A program made the position numbers and the translations under genes. From JANNSO01 sp964485395 (lineage in GTDB: Bacteria > Spirochaetota > Spirochaetia > Treponematales > UBA12059): a stretch of 64,000 nucleotides of DNA. The stretch lies in the NCBI GenBank assembly GCA_964485395.1, contig CAZAJF010000005.1, positions 128,074-192,073 of the forward strand, in the 5' to 3' direction. The first letter of the stretch is position 1. Each line of letters opens with the position of its first letter. Below the pieces are notes generated by a model. That model did not search any database. It was not told where the DNA came from and saw nothing but the letters and a program-made list of their open reading frames with translations. Below, one piece after another: positions 1 through 8,487 of the stretch.

Positions 1-723
1 TGTTTGCCTGCCCGAAGAATCACCTTCCACCGGAGTCCAGGTTACGCCTTTGTCCACAGATTTTCCCGCATAGACGCCGCACGAGAATAATTCCCCGCCG
101 AAGCTGGTAATATCGTATACGTGAATTCCCCAGGAATCCTTTCCGGGGCTTGTGGATTCATAGGCGTTCCATTTGGCCCCACCTGCGTCGCGACGGTTTG
201 TAGTGCGAACTGCCCATGAAGGATTGCGCGGATCGTGGCCCGGAAAATACAGGCTGCCTTCCAGAATTCGGAATGTATCGATTTGCTCTTCTTTAAACGT
301 AGCGCCGTTCCACATACCGAATTTTCCATCGGGACCTTCATATCGAAGCTTTGTTTCCGGTGGTGCCCAAGATACGATATACAACTCCCCGGCATTGCAA
401 TTAGGGCTGCCGGCATTATCGCTATTCCCTTGCCCTATCCAGAGCCTTCCGTCAAACCAGCACATATCCCAAGGGTTGCGCGAAAACGGCCCGTTATAGG
501 GAGTAGATTTCGCGGGACCGTTTGCCTGTCCAAGATTGACCAATTTTGAGCTTACATCAACAGCAGGTTTTTCTGGAACTGGCGGTGTTTCAGGTTGTAC
601 CGGTACTTCTGGAACAATGGGAACAACGGGGGCTACCGGTGATTGAACCCCACAAGCTGCACAAACGATAAAAACCGTGCTGCAAATTGTAATTGAAACA
701 AAAAACCGGATTACGGATTTCAT
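1..723 (-). CDS. Exported lipoprotein of unknown function, 3' end cut by window edge
   Basis: The frame is open from an ATG at 721-723 down to base 1, giving 241 residues with no stop, so the C-terminus lies outside the window. A Shine-Dalgarno AGGAG sits five bases before the start. The N-terminus is a lipoprotein signal: a short basic start, a hydrophobic stretch and the lipobox VCAAC, with Cys near residue 23. It is followed by a Pro/Val-rich linker at about residues 25-50. The rest is rich in Gly, Trp, Asn and Asp, with repeated short strands such as GKSVDKGVTWTPVEG, which resembles BNR/sialidase-like beta-propeller repeats. The family is not identified. Probably a surface or periplasmic lipoprotein; a beta-propeller is a guess from composition. 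It points out of the window and its nearest neighbour is 265 bases upstream. Confidence 0.75.
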   Translation of the reverse strand, partial: MKSVIRFFVSITICSTVFIVCAACGVQSPVAPVVPIVPEVPVQPETPPVPEKPAVDVSSKLVNLGQANGPAKSTPYNGPFSRNPWDMCWFDGRLWIGQGNSDNAGSPNCNAGELYIVSWAPPETKLRYEGPDGKFGMWNGATFKEEQIDTFRILEGSLYFPGHDPRNPSWAVRTTNRRDAGGAKWNAYESTSPGKDSWGIHVYDITSFGGELFSCGVYAGKSVDKGVTWTPVEGDSSGRQT

Positions 724-988
724 AGATCTCCTACATTTGGTTATTTTCACGTGACAATACTATTTAATCGATCTTGACCTCTTTCTGGGTTAGCTGTCAA
801 CTGCTTTTGCTCAGGGAATTTTAATGTTTCTTCGGAATGCAGATATCCACAAGAAAAAGTACCTACACGCTCTTACGGCCTTCCAGATAGCCGTAACCAA
901 GATTATTAAAACATGGGTTCTGACGATCTAAGCCAAGCAACCTCGGCTGCGTAAAAGCTGCCAAGCAGCGAATCAGAGGATTGACTCG
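724..988. other. Intergenic region without a recognised gene
   Basis: The 265 bases between two minus-strand lipoprotein genes hold the promoter and ribosome binding site of the gene at 1-723. There is also a small GCTGC/GCAGC inverted repeat near 940-965. A CACGTG core near 750 resembles half of a parS site but does not match it. Nothing else is recognised. Confidence 0.4.
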
Positions 989-2356
989 CTAGTTATTATC
1001 TAAAAGAGTCGCCGCCCAGTTAACCCGTATTGAATTGCCTTCGCCATCTCCATCGGTCCAGGCACAGTCATAGGAGCCGCTCGGCGCGGAAAGCAGCCAC
1101 TGCGAACCGTCAAAGCTGAAAATCGCGGATCCCGCGCCCGGCGGTCCATCACCGCCGATATCATCCTCGTAAAAGCTTGTGGAAAGCTTGATCGTCATCG
1201 GCACGCCCGCGATGGCCAGTATTTCCCGATCCCATCCCACTGCCCTCGTTTCGTCTTCGTCAATCCAGGCGCTGTACAAATCTCCGTTCTCATACCAGTT
1301 TTTTGCGTACAATTTTTTTTCATCGACGCTGATATCAAAAAATCCGTAGAATTCGGAATTGCCCCACTCGGGCTCGGCTATGCAGGTGATCGAGCTTAGG
1401 CTCAAGCGAAGGCGCCGGTCGGCAAGTTGCGGCTCGGCCGGCAACGCGGCGCGCCTGATTTCCCCGAAGACCTGCTCGCGGAAGGTTCGGACCAAAAGGC
1501 CCAGGTCCGCGAAGTTTTCACCTGCCGCGTATCCGGTTTCGTGTACTACCGATTCCTTGAGGGCGGTAAACGTGTGCCAGAACTCCGTATCGTCGATGCC
1601 GCGCTTCAAGGTGCTCAGAACTCCGTCGTTAGGAAGGAATACGTCTACATCGACGCGGACGTCCCTGACGCCGGCCTCGGCGGGAACAAGATTGGACAGC
1701 GGCCCGGAAACGGCATCGCCCCAGGCCCAGTAATTAATGAAGCTTCGCGCCCGAGGGTAGAGGGCTCCGCCTATGTCGAAACCGAGGTCTTCAAGCCAGG
1801 CCTCGCTGTAGGCCGATACCGCCATATCGGGGATATTGACGGTGGATCCCGCGTTTCCCGCACCCAGGGGGCTGCTTAGAGTAATAAAAAGATCACATAT
1901 GATGGGATCGTCCCCGGAGGACTCCAGCGCGAGCGCCAAATAGCTCAAAACGGTGCCCCAGCTGTGGGCAACCACGATCAGCGTGCCCCCGCTGTCCTTC
2001 GCGTCTCCGTAGGCGGCCCGCAGCATGCCCCTGAGGCTGGCGGGGTCGTCCGTGGCCCGGAGGATGGTACCGGTCTCGGTGGCGTCGCCGGACCAGTCGA
2101 ACGTCCGAACCTCGAAGGCTTCCCCGAGGGCGGCGCTCAGGCGCGGATTCAGATAGTCCTCGCGGTTCGAGCCGAAATCCAGGTCTATTCCCGCGAACTC
2201 GGAAAGTTCGCCGGGTACGGTCTTCAGGAATTCCAGACCGTTCACCGTTACGATAACGTTCTTCGGGGTAATTTTTCCCCGGAATAATTCGCAGCCGCCC
2301 GACAGAAGGATCAAAATCAGGAGGCAGAAAAGCGGACCCGATGAATTTCTCTTCAT
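989..2356 (-). CDS. Alpha/beta-hydrolase-like lipoprotein
   Basis: This is a 455-residue protein when started at the ATG at 2354-2356. An upstream in-frame ATG at 2434 would add 26 residues and overlap the next gene. The later start is preferred because it gives a clean lipoprotein signal (MKRNSSGP, hydrophobic core, lipobox LSGGC, Cys22). The sequence VVAHSWGTVLSYLA is a serine-hydrolase nucleophile elbow (G/A-H-S-W-G) followed by a helix, as in lipases and esterases. After about residue 320 the protein changes to short strands rich in Trp, Asp and Gly, perhaps a separate beta-domain. No catalytic Asp/His assignment is made. Likely an exported, membrane-anchored esterase or lipase; the substrate is unknown. 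It follows the J-domain gene on the same strand with a gap of about 52 bases, so co-transcription is possible. Confidence 0.7.
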   Translation of the reverse strand: MKRNSSGPLFCLLILILLSGGCELFRGKITPKNVIVTVNGLEFLKTVPGELSEFAGIDLDFGSNREDYLNPRLSAALGEAFEVRTFDWSGDATETGTILRATDDPASLRGMLRAAYGDAKDSGGTLIVVAHSWGTVLSYLALALESSGDDPIICDLFITLSSPLGAGNAGSTVNIPDMAVSAYSEAWLEDLGFDIGGALYPRARSFINYWAWGDAVSGPLSNLVPAEAGVRDVRVDVDVFLPNDGVLSTLKRGIDDTEFWHTFTALKESVVHETGYAAGENFADLGLLVRTFREQVFGEIRRAALPAEPQLADRRLRLSLSSITCIAEPEWGNSEFYGFFDISVDEKKLYAKNWYENGDLYSAWIDEDETRAVGWDREILAIAGVPMTIKLSTSFYEDDIGGDGPPGAGSAIFSFDGSQWLLSAPSGSYDCAWTDGDGEGNSIRVNWAATLLDNN

Positions 2357-2408
2357 GTAAAAATATTTGCATATTTTATTGAATCCTGCAAGCCTGCACG
2401 GTCCCATC

Positions 2409-3038
2409 TCAAGGCCCGATGGTACCGTCTCCAAGCTCCGCGACCAGTCGCCCTAAAAAGGACTGCGCCTCGAAACCCATGGGCTCGGCGATCCTCAGCG
2501 CGTCGTATTCCAATTCTATCGTCGTGCGAAGCGGAGACAGCGGTTTTCGGTCATGCTCCACCAGGTCGTAAAGAATGGCCATAATTTTTTTAAACCTGAA
2601 TTCATCTTCCGTTTTCATGGCGAGAAGCTCGCGCTGGAAAGCTTCGAATCGCGCCTGATTCTCCCCACCCAAAGTCGAGACGGCATTCCGGAATCGCCAA
2701 ACGGCGTACTGGTACCTGAGGCGTTCTTTTTCATGGCGCACGGTTTTGGGAAATCCACGCTTCAAGAGGAGGAACAACTCGCCGAAAAGATCGGTTTTTG
2801 CGTTTTTCTGCGATTTATTACTTGTTCCGGAATCTTTCGGCTTGGCCGCGAAGCGATGCCGGTCAAAGTCGCCCAAGGCGCTTTCATACTCCTGGCGTAC
2901 CCGTATGAACTCCGCGTGAAAGCTGTCGCCGGCAATATCCGGGTGCAGCTCCTTTGCCAACGCCTTGAACTCCGACTTCAGCTGTTCTTCCGTATCAATC
3001 TCGCCGGATTTTATTTTTTTCGCGAATCTATTAGCCAT
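2409..3038 (-). CDS. J-domain (DnaJ-like) protein
   Basis: This 209-residue soluble protein starts at an ATG at 3036-3038 with GAGGG a few bases upstream. Residues about 15-60 read as a J-domain: a basic helix II ending in LAKELHPD, where the diagnostic HPD tripeptide is present, then helix III (EFIRVRQEYESAL). The remainder (about 70-209) is charged and helical and has no zinc-finger or Gly/Phe region, so it is not a classical DnaJ. It would be expected to stimulate an Hsp70 partner; the client is unknown. It lies upstream of the hydrolase lipoprotein gene, and with the long hydrolase start the two would overlap by 26 bases. Confidence 0.75.
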   Translation of the reverse strand: MANRFAKKIKSGEIDTEEQLKSEFKALAKELHPDIAGDSFHAEFIRVRQEYESALGDFDRHRFAAKPKDSGTSNKSQKNAKTDLFGELFLLLKRGFPKTVRHEKERLRYQYAVWRFRNAVSTLGGENQARFEAFQRELLAMKTEDEFRFKKIMAILYDLVEHDRKPLSPLRTTIELEYDALRIAEPMGFEAQSFLGRLVAELGDGTIGP

Positions 3039-3144
3039 GCAATCCCTCGACTATCGATGCGGTCTGATTTTTGCCCTCGGCATCGCGGGAAAACCCAAAA
3101 CTATTTTTTAGGTTTTCTTCCCTAATCATGATACTCTTATTTTC

Positions 3145-5097
3145 ATGGACAGAAAACCGGTCTCCCGAAGTTTGCCGTATTTGTTAATGATATTTGCTTT
3201 TGCTTTTAGCATGTATTCATGCGCAAAAGCCGGAACTCAAGAGCCGATACCCCATGCCGTTTCCGGGGTATTGGATTTGCGCGGGTGGAATTTTACGGCC
3301 AAGGGATCTATCAGCCTAGCCGGAGAATGGAAATTTTTTCCTGCAAAATTCTTATATGACGCCACCGAAGAAAACGGCGCTACGTTCAGGACGGTTCCGG
3401 ATCTTTGGAAAGGCCTCGACGCTGGTTCGCCAAACGGTATGGGCTACGGAACCTATATTTTACGAGTCCTTCTGCCGAAGGACTCCGGCTTATTAGCCCT
3501 ACGCTGGTGTACCCTTTCAACAGCCTTCGAACTACAGCTAAATGGAAAATCGGCTGCCAAGGCCGGCATCCCCGGAATCAATCCAAAAGAGGCAGTGGCC
3601 GCATATAACCCCGGATTCGCGCTGGTTCCGAATCAAGGTCAAGAACTGGAAATAATATTCCGCATATCAAATTGGGACTACAGGAGCGGCGGAATTTGGC
3701 GTCCCGTCTACCTTGGGCTTGAAGGCGCCGTTAAAAACGAAAAACGCAATGCCGACTTCCTGGGCTTGGGACTGTTCGCGGCCTTACTGACTATAGGCCT
3801 GAATTCGCTGCTTATCTTTCTTTTCAGACGTAAAGAAATCGCGTATCTATACTTTGCCTTTTTTGCGGCCTTGATGGGGCTTCGTACACTGGTTACGGGC
3901 GAATATCTGCTGTCCGCCCTTTTTCCCGCCATACCCTTCCATGCGATAATTCTCATGGAATACCTCACCGTGAGCCTTTCCATGTTTGTCTGCTCGTCTT
4001 TTTTCATTAATTTTTTTCCGGTTAAAATCCCGAAATGGCTCAAGGCCATAATGCTTTCGGCACCCTTGGCTTATGCGGTTTTTACGATAGTTGCCCCTCT
4101 GCCGCTCATAACCCGCAGTCCCGGGGTTATCTATGTAATCATAATCGCCTCTACCTTGACGCTCTTCATCAAGATTTTCATTCCAGCCCTGATAAAGCGC
4201 ATGCAAGGTTCCCGGTTGATATTCTGCGGAGCCATCATACTGTCCATAGCAACCATCAACGATATGCTCTTTTCCTCCTTCATCATCATCACCTTCGATT
4301 CCGTCGCCTATGCACAGGCTATTTTCCTGTTTTTACAGATGATCGCGCTTGCGGGCCGTTTCGCCGGAACCATCAATCGCAGCGAAATCATGGCGGAAGA
4401 ACTGGGTGAGACCAACAGGAGACTTCGCGACGAGATAGTCGTCAATGTGCAAAAGCAGGAATCGCTCGAAGGCCTGCTCGAGGAAAAAAACCTTTTGATT
4501 CGCGAAGTGCATCACCGGGTAAAAAACAGTCTTCAGATCATATCAAGCATTCTTTCACTGCAGGCAAACCGCGTAAAAAAATGCGAAGAGTGCAGCATGC
4601 TGAAAATATTGCGATTCCGAATCCAAGCCCTGAGCCTGGTTCACGAGAAACTGTATGTCCATGTTTCAACAGGCTCCATCATGCTGAACGATTACCTGAA
4701 ATCGCTCATCGCCCTGCTCGCAACGGGTTATGGCCTTGGAAAAGACGTTATTTCAATCAATTTACCCAAAGATGAAATCGAGGTAGACATAGATTCTTCA
4801 ATAGATATCGGGCTGATCGTCACGGAATTGGTGTCAAACGCCTGTAAATATGGGCGAGGTACGGATCAAGTCGGGTCTATCGAGGTAAATCTTGCGACGA
4901 ACGATACGGACCTTATCATCCGTTTGCGCGACCAAGGGCCAGGTTTTCCGGAAGGGTTTGATCCGAATACTTCTAAAACGCTCGGGTACCTCATGGTGCT
5001 TACCTTGCTGAAACGTTCAAAAGGAGTACTGGAAATTTCAGAGGGAACGGGCGGGAACGTAGAGGTTCGAATGCCCTTGGCAAGAATCAAGTGCTGA
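3145..5097 (+). CDS. 7TMR-DISM sensor histidine kinase (HisKA_2 type)
   Basis: This is a 650-residue membrane sensor. A signal segment ends at a Cys around residue 26 (FSMYSC), so it may be lipid-anchored or simply cleaved. Residues about 40-190 match the 7TMR-DISM extracellular jelly-roll type (LDLRGWNF, LAGEWKFFP). Residues about 200-410 hold seven hydrophobic segments. A short coiled linker leads to the HisKA_2 dimerisation motif REVHHRVKNSLQ, with the phospho-acceptor His near 456-457. A HATPase domain follows, with N box ELVSNACKYG and G box RDQGPGFPEG. This architecture is common in Leptospira and Treponema. The gene converges on the receiver protein at 5087-5479 and the last 11 bases of the two genes overlap; that protein is a natural candidate partner. 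There is no clear Shine-Dalgarno, and a GATACT box lies nine bases before the ATG. Confidence 0.9.
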   Translation: MDRKPVSRSLPYLLMIFAFAFSMYSCAKAGTQEPIPHAVSGVLDLRGWNFTAKGSISLAGEWKFFPAKFLYDATEENGATFRTVPDLWKGLDAGSPNGMGYGTYILRVLLPKDSGLLALRWCTLSTAFELQLNGKSAAKAGIPGINPKEAVAAYNPGFALVPNQGQELEIIFRISNWDYRSGGIWRPVYLGLEGAVKNEKRNADFLGLGLFAALLTIGLNSLLIFLFRRKEIAYLYFAFFAALMGLRTLVTGEYLLSALFPAIPFHAIILMEYLTVSLSMFVCSSFFINFFPVKIPKWLKAIMLSAPLAYAVFTIVAPLPLITRSPGVIYVIIIASTLTLFIKIFIPALIKRMQGSRLIFCGAIILSIATINDMLFSSFIIITFDSVAYAQAIFLFLQMIALAGRFAGTINRSEIMAEELGETNRRLRDEIVVNVQKQESLEGLLEEKNLLIREVHHRVKNSLQIISSILSLQANRVKKCEECSMLKILRFRIQALSLVHEKLYVHVSTGSIMLNDYLKSLIALLATGYGLGKDVISINLPKDEIEVDIDSSIDIGLIVTELVSNACKYGRGTDQVGSIEVNLATNDTDLIIRLRDQGPGFPEGFDPNTSKTLGYLMVLTLLKRSKGVLEISEGTGGNVEVRMPLARIKC

Positions 5098-5479
5098 GCT
5101 GGGGTTCTCGCCTGGAATCAAGGGCTTTCCGAACTTCGTAAGCAAGCACTTTGTCGCTCACCGGTTTGCTTAAAAAAGCGGACGGGTTTGATTTTCCAGC
5201 GACATAGCGGGTTTCTTCGCTTCCGTACGCGCTTAAGAAAATCAGGGGAACGTCGGTAACCATGCGCAACCTGCGCGCCGCATCGGTTCCATCGGTATAA
5301 CTGCGCAGTCGAATGTCCAGCATTACCAGATCGGGCTTTGTATCCATAAAAGTCTGAAGCACTTCATCCGCGGAATCGATGAGTCCGACGACCGCATAGT
5401 CCATGAGCTCGAGGGTTTCCTTCAGTGCGAGGCCGATCAGCGGCTCGTCTTCCACAATCATGATTTTCTCGTGTGCCAT
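5087..5479 (-). CDS. CheY-like single-domain response regulator
   Basis: This 130-residue receiver has all the phosphorylation residues in place: the acidic pocket IVEDEP (Glu10, Asp11), phospho-acceptor Asp55 in VMLDIRL, a Ser at 83 in FLSAYG and Lys105 in SKPV. There is no output domain, so it acts by protein contact or feeds a phosphorelay. Single-domain receivers beside HisKA_2 kinases are common. It converges with, and overlaps by 11 bases, the 7TM kinase at 3145-5097, which makes that kinase the likely partner (inference). The start ATG at 5477-5479 has no Shine-Dalgarno, but a TATACT box ends only six bases upstream, suggesting a leaderless transcript. Confidence 0.9.
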   Translation of the reverse strand: MAHEKIMIVEDEPLIGLALKETLELMDYAVVGLIDSADEVLQTFMDTKPDLVMLDIRLRSYTDGTDAARRLRMVTDVPLIFLSAYGSEETRYVAGKSNPSAFLSKPVSDKVLAYEVRKALDSRREPQLST

Positions 5480-5485
5480 GACTCA

Positions 5486-5514
5486 AGTATAGCACAAAGG
5501 TTTCCAAACTTAAA
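5486..5514 (-). promoter_or_regulatory. Probable leaderless promoter of the response regulator
   Basis: Read on the minus strand: TTTAAG (5514-5509), a 17-base spacer, then TATACT (5491-5486), then six bases to the ATG at 5479. Transcription starting about seven bases after the -10 box would begin at the start codon. No Shine-Dalgarno is present. Confidence 0.55.
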
Positions 5515-5531
5515 TAAAAACCCGCATCCTT

Positions 5532-5590
5532 TACGTAATCCGACATAATCCTTTTTTTGGGTGCCTTTCAGCTAAAAATCGGATTGCGTA
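5532..5590. repeat. Inverted repeat between response regulator and antiporter genes
   Basis: TACGTAATCCGA at 5532-5543 pairs with TCGGATTGCGTA at 5579-5590 (12 positions, one G-U), with a 35-base loop. It lies downstream of the antiporter gene and could help end that transcript, but no T-run follows it. Confidence 0.4.
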
Positions 5591-5615
5591 GAATCGGCAT
5601 GACGACTGGCGATTA

Positions 5616-6857
5616 CTACTTGTTGGTTTCCCGTATCAACAGATGCCTGCCCGCCCACTCGATTGCCCATGCTCCCAGCGGCGCGGTTATGAGGATGCTC
5701 ATGACGGCTAGCGTCAAGATGACTTCACCGGACCCCGTCGGAAACCCTTTTGCCGTCATAAGGGCTAGCGGCGCGGCTCCGATCGTCGCTTGCACCGTCG
5801 CCTTGGGAATATTGGAAATGACGACGAATAGTTTTTCGCGGACACTGTAGCCGCGACCCAAAAGGCACAGCCACACTCCCGCGCTCCGGGCTGCAAGCGC
5901 CGCGACGATCAGCAGCATGCCGTTCAAGCCCACATCCAGCGCCGCCGCGAAATTAACTTGCGCGCCGACCATCGCAAACAGGATTATTTCCGCAAAAATC
6001 CAGATCTTTGAAAGCTTGGCGGATAATTCATGAGCTGTTTTTTCACGTTTTTCAAGGATGATAAAACCGATAGCCATGACGGCCAACAATCCTGAAAATG
6101 GAATATTTTTACTTTCCAGGAGATTTCCTGCGGTTACGAGTGCGATGGACAGCCCTAAAAGAATCAAGGCTCGCTTCGTTGCCCGCGGATTATAGCGATC
6201 GAAAATAATGCACAGGAGAAACCCGAAACCGAGCCCTACGGCCAAGCCCGATACGATTCCTACCGGGATCCCGGCCAGTTTCCAGGCAAGGGAAGCGGAG
6301 GTTCCCGAGTAGAGACCCATGAGAATGCCGAAACCCACGATTAGCAGCACATTCCCCACGCTCGCCCCCGCAAGCACCAAGGCGGGAATGGCCTTGGCAG
6401 TGCCGCGCTTTTCATGGTTAAACCGCGCCATCATCGGCACGACGATGGCCGGAGAAACTCCGCCGAGAACGCATCCCAGCAACGCGGATTCCAGAAGCGT
6501 CAAGCCGAAAAGAGGCGGACCAAGCAACAAGGCAGCGCCGGTCTCGAAGAGCGCGGGCACGACGGAGACGAGAAGCGCGCGAAAGCCGATCTTGCCCAGG
6601 CTTTTCCGGGAAAGTTCGAAACCCGCCCGCAGAAGCACCACGATGAACGCGATCATCCTAAGATCCGCGCCTAAAGCCAGCAGCGACGGATGTATCGCGT
6701 TCAAGACCGTCGGACCGAGCAGGGCTCCCGCGATAAGCATGCCTACGAGGCCGGGCATGCCGAGCTTTTTAAACAGCCAGTCCGCCAGCAGGCACGACAG
6801 CAGGATCAACGCGAGGCTTGCCGCCAAGAAACTAGGCCCGATGCTCCACCATTTCAC
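5616..6857 (-). CDS. Cation:proton antiporter (CPA2/Kef-like)
   Basis: This 413-residue protein is almost entirely membrane-spanning, with about 11-13 hydrophobic segments. It shows the Gly/Pro-rich pattern of the Na_H_Exchanger family (LGMPGLVGMLIAGALLGP near residues 33-50, and an unwound-helix pattern GVSPAIVVPMMARF near 132-145). There is no C-terminal TrkA-N or other regulatory domain, so it is an integral-membrane-only version. The likely role is Na+ or K+ exchange for H+ at the inner membrane; the ion is not predictable here. Its ATG lies 26 bases inside the 3' end of prfC with no clear ribosome site of its own, so translation is probably coupled to prfC. Confidence 0.85.
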   Translation of the reverse strand: MKWWSIGPSFLAASLALILLSCLLADWLFKKLGMPGLVGMLIAGALLGPTVLNAIHPSLLALGADLRMIAFIVVLLRAGFELSRKSLGKIGFRALLVSVVPALFETGAALLLGPPLFGLTLLESALLGCVLGGVSPAIVVPMMARFNHEKRGTAKAIPALVLAGASVGNVLLIVGFGILMGLYSGTSASLAWKLAGIPVGIVSGLAVGLGFGFLLCIIFDRYNPRATKRALILLGLSIALVTAGNLLESKNIPFSGLLAVMAIGFIILEKREKTAHELSAKLSKIWIFAEIILFAMVGAQVNFAAALDVGLNGMLLIVAALAARSAGVWLCLLGRGYSVREKLFVVISNIPKATVQATIGAAPLALMTAKGFPTGSGEVILTLAVMSILITAPLGAWAIEWAGRHLLIRETNK

Positions 6858-8433
6858 TGGTGGTAAAGAAATTTATACCCGGGTTTCGCTTGCGTACGTG
6901 GTCGAAAGCCCACTCGCTCTCGGCCGTCAAAACGTAGTTGTTGCGAATGTCCACCAAAATGGAGCGGTGCTGCGCCTCCACGAACTCTTCCAGTTTTTTC
7001 TTGTCGTCCGAGTTTATCCAATATGCCACCGTATTGATGAACGGCTCGTAGCGGCACGCCGCACCGTATTCGTGCTCCAGCCGATACTGCAATACTTCCA
7101 GCTGCAATTGGCCCACGACTCCCAGGACGCGGATATTGTTCCTCTGGTAGCGCGAAAATATCTGTACGACGCCTTCCTCGGCCAACTGGTTCAAGCCCTT
7201 GTGGAACTGTTTTTCCTTCAGCGGATTGGCGTTGACCATCACCCTAAAAATCTGCGGCGCGAAATTGGGGATTCCCTTGAAGTTCAGGTTCTCGCCCTCT
7301 GTCAGCGTATCGCCGATCTTGAAGGTGCCCGTGTCGTGCAAACCGATGATGTCTCCCGGCCACGCTTCGTCGATGATGTCGCGGTCCTGCGCCATGAACG
7401 CCGTGGGGTTCGCCGTACGGAAAGGCTTGTCCGCGCGCACGTGGTAATACTGCTTGTTCCGCTCGAACTTGCCCGAGCACACGCGGAAAAACGCCACGCG
7501 GTCACGGTGTTTCAAATCCAGGTTGGCGTGAATCTTGAAGACGAAGCCGGACAGTTTCTGCTCTTCGGGGTCTACTTCCCGCTCTTCGGCGAACTTGGCG
7601 GTAGGCCACGGCGCTATTGCCACGAGTTTTTCCAAAAGCTCCCGCACGCCAAAATTATTGGATGCGGAACCGAAGAAAACGGGCGTCGCGCGGCCGTCGA
7701 GATAATCGTCCTTGTCGAATTTCGGATAGACGCCGGAAAGAAGCTCCACGTCTTCGCGCAGCTTCTTGGCGAGGCTCGCCCCGACGGACGCATCCAGGCG
7801 AGGGTCGCTTAATCCTTCTATAGTAATCATGTCGCTGGGCTTATGAGTTTCGCCGGGATGGAACAGGTGCAAGGTGCCGTCCATGAGATTGTAGACGCCT
7901 TTGAACGCGCGGCCTTGCCCGATGGGCCAGGTAACGGGCCGAACCTCTACGGCCAACTCGCGCTCCACTTCGTCCATCAGCTCCATGGGATTCTTGCCTT
8001 CGCGATCCAGCTTGTTTATGAAGGTCATGATGGGCGTGGAGCGCATTCGGCAGACGACGCATAGTTTGCGCGTCCGCTCCTCGACGCCTTTTACCGAGTC
8101 GATTACCATCAGCGCGCTGTCCACGGCCGACAGGCCGCGATACGTGTCCTCGGAAAAGTCCGCATGCCCCGGAGTGTCCAGCAGGTTTATCTTGCGCCCG
8201 CCGTACTCGAAACCCATCACGGACGAGCTTATGGAGATACCGCGTTCCTTCTCCATCTGCATAAAGTCGGAAGTGGCTGCGCGCGTGTTCTTGCCGCTTT
8301 TTACGGCGCCGGCGATATGGATGGCTCCTCCGAACAGGAGAAGCTTCTCGGTAATGGTGGTTTTACCCGCATCCGGGTGTGAAATTATCGCAAACGTAAG
8401 ACGTTTGTGAATTTCGTTAATCAGTTCGGTCAT
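6832..8433 (-). CDS. prfC: Peptide chain release factor 3
   Basis: This 533-residue translational GTPase has the usual RF3 length. It recycles RF1 and RF2 from the ribosome after termination. Visible motifs are the P-loop HPDAGKTT near residue 20, switch II DTPGHADFSEDT, and NKLD for guanine recognition. The sequence FGSASNNFGV and a C-terminal RF3 domain follow. RF3 is told from EF-G by its length and by GGAIHIAGAVK after the P-loop. The start ATG at 8431-8433 has no Shine-Dalgarno; a -10-like TAATTT lies seven bases upstream. The downstream antiporter gene overlaps its 3' end by 26 bases, an operon with no obvious functional link. Confidence 0.95.
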   Translation of the reverse strand: MTELINEIHKRLTFAIISHPDAGKTTITEKLLLFGGAIHIAGAVKSGKNTRAATSDFMQMEKERGISISSSVMGFEYGGRKINLLDTPGHADFSEDTYRGLSAVDSALMVIDSVKGVEERTRKLCVVCRMRSTPIMTFINKLDREGKNPMELMDEVERELAVEVRPVTWPIGQGRAFKGVYNLMDGTLHLFHPGETHKPSDMITIEGLSDPRLDASVGASLAKKLREDVELLSGVYPKFDKDDYLDGRATPVFFGSASNNFGVRELLEKLVAIAPWPTAKFAEEREVDPEEQKLSGFVFKIHANLDLKHRDRVAFFRVCSGKFERNKQYYHVRADKPFRTANPTAFMAQDRDIIDEAWPGDIIGLHDTGTFKIGDTLTEGENLNFKGIPNFAPQIFRVMVNANPLKEKQFHKGLNQLAEEGVVQIFSRYQRNNIRVLGVVGQLQLEVLQYRLEHEYGAACRYEPFINTVAYWINSDDKKKLEEFVEAQHRSILVDIRNNYVLTAESEWAFDHVRKRNPGINFFTTSEMVEHRA

Positions 8434-8440
8434 GGGAGTA

Positions 8441-8469
8441 AAATTACCCTGTCAGGCCCGTTTGAACAA
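8441..8469 (-). promoter_or_regulatory. Probable leaderless promoter of prfC
   Basis: On the minus strand: TTGTTC (8469-8464), 17-base spacer, TAATTT (8446-8441), then seven bases to the prfC ATG. The hexamers are weak on their own, but the geometry matches other genes in this window that lack a Shine-Dalgarno. Confidence 0.4.
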
Positions 8470-8487
8470 GGGGGAGTTTTTTTAATC

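Noticed and set aside
741..757. parS-like palindrome around CACGTG
   Set aside because: Only the inner bases agree; the outer arms differ from TGTTNCACGTGAAACA at several positions.
1359..1879. Overlapping plus-strand frames opposite the hydrolase lipoprotein
   Set aside because: High-GC shadow frames of the minus-strand gene, without start signals.
6319..7812. 497-codon plus-strand open frame over the antiporter and prfC genes
   Set aside because: It is antisense to two well-identified genes, has no domain or ribosome site, and its amino-acid make-up (many Arg, Ser, Ala) is typical of a shadow frame.
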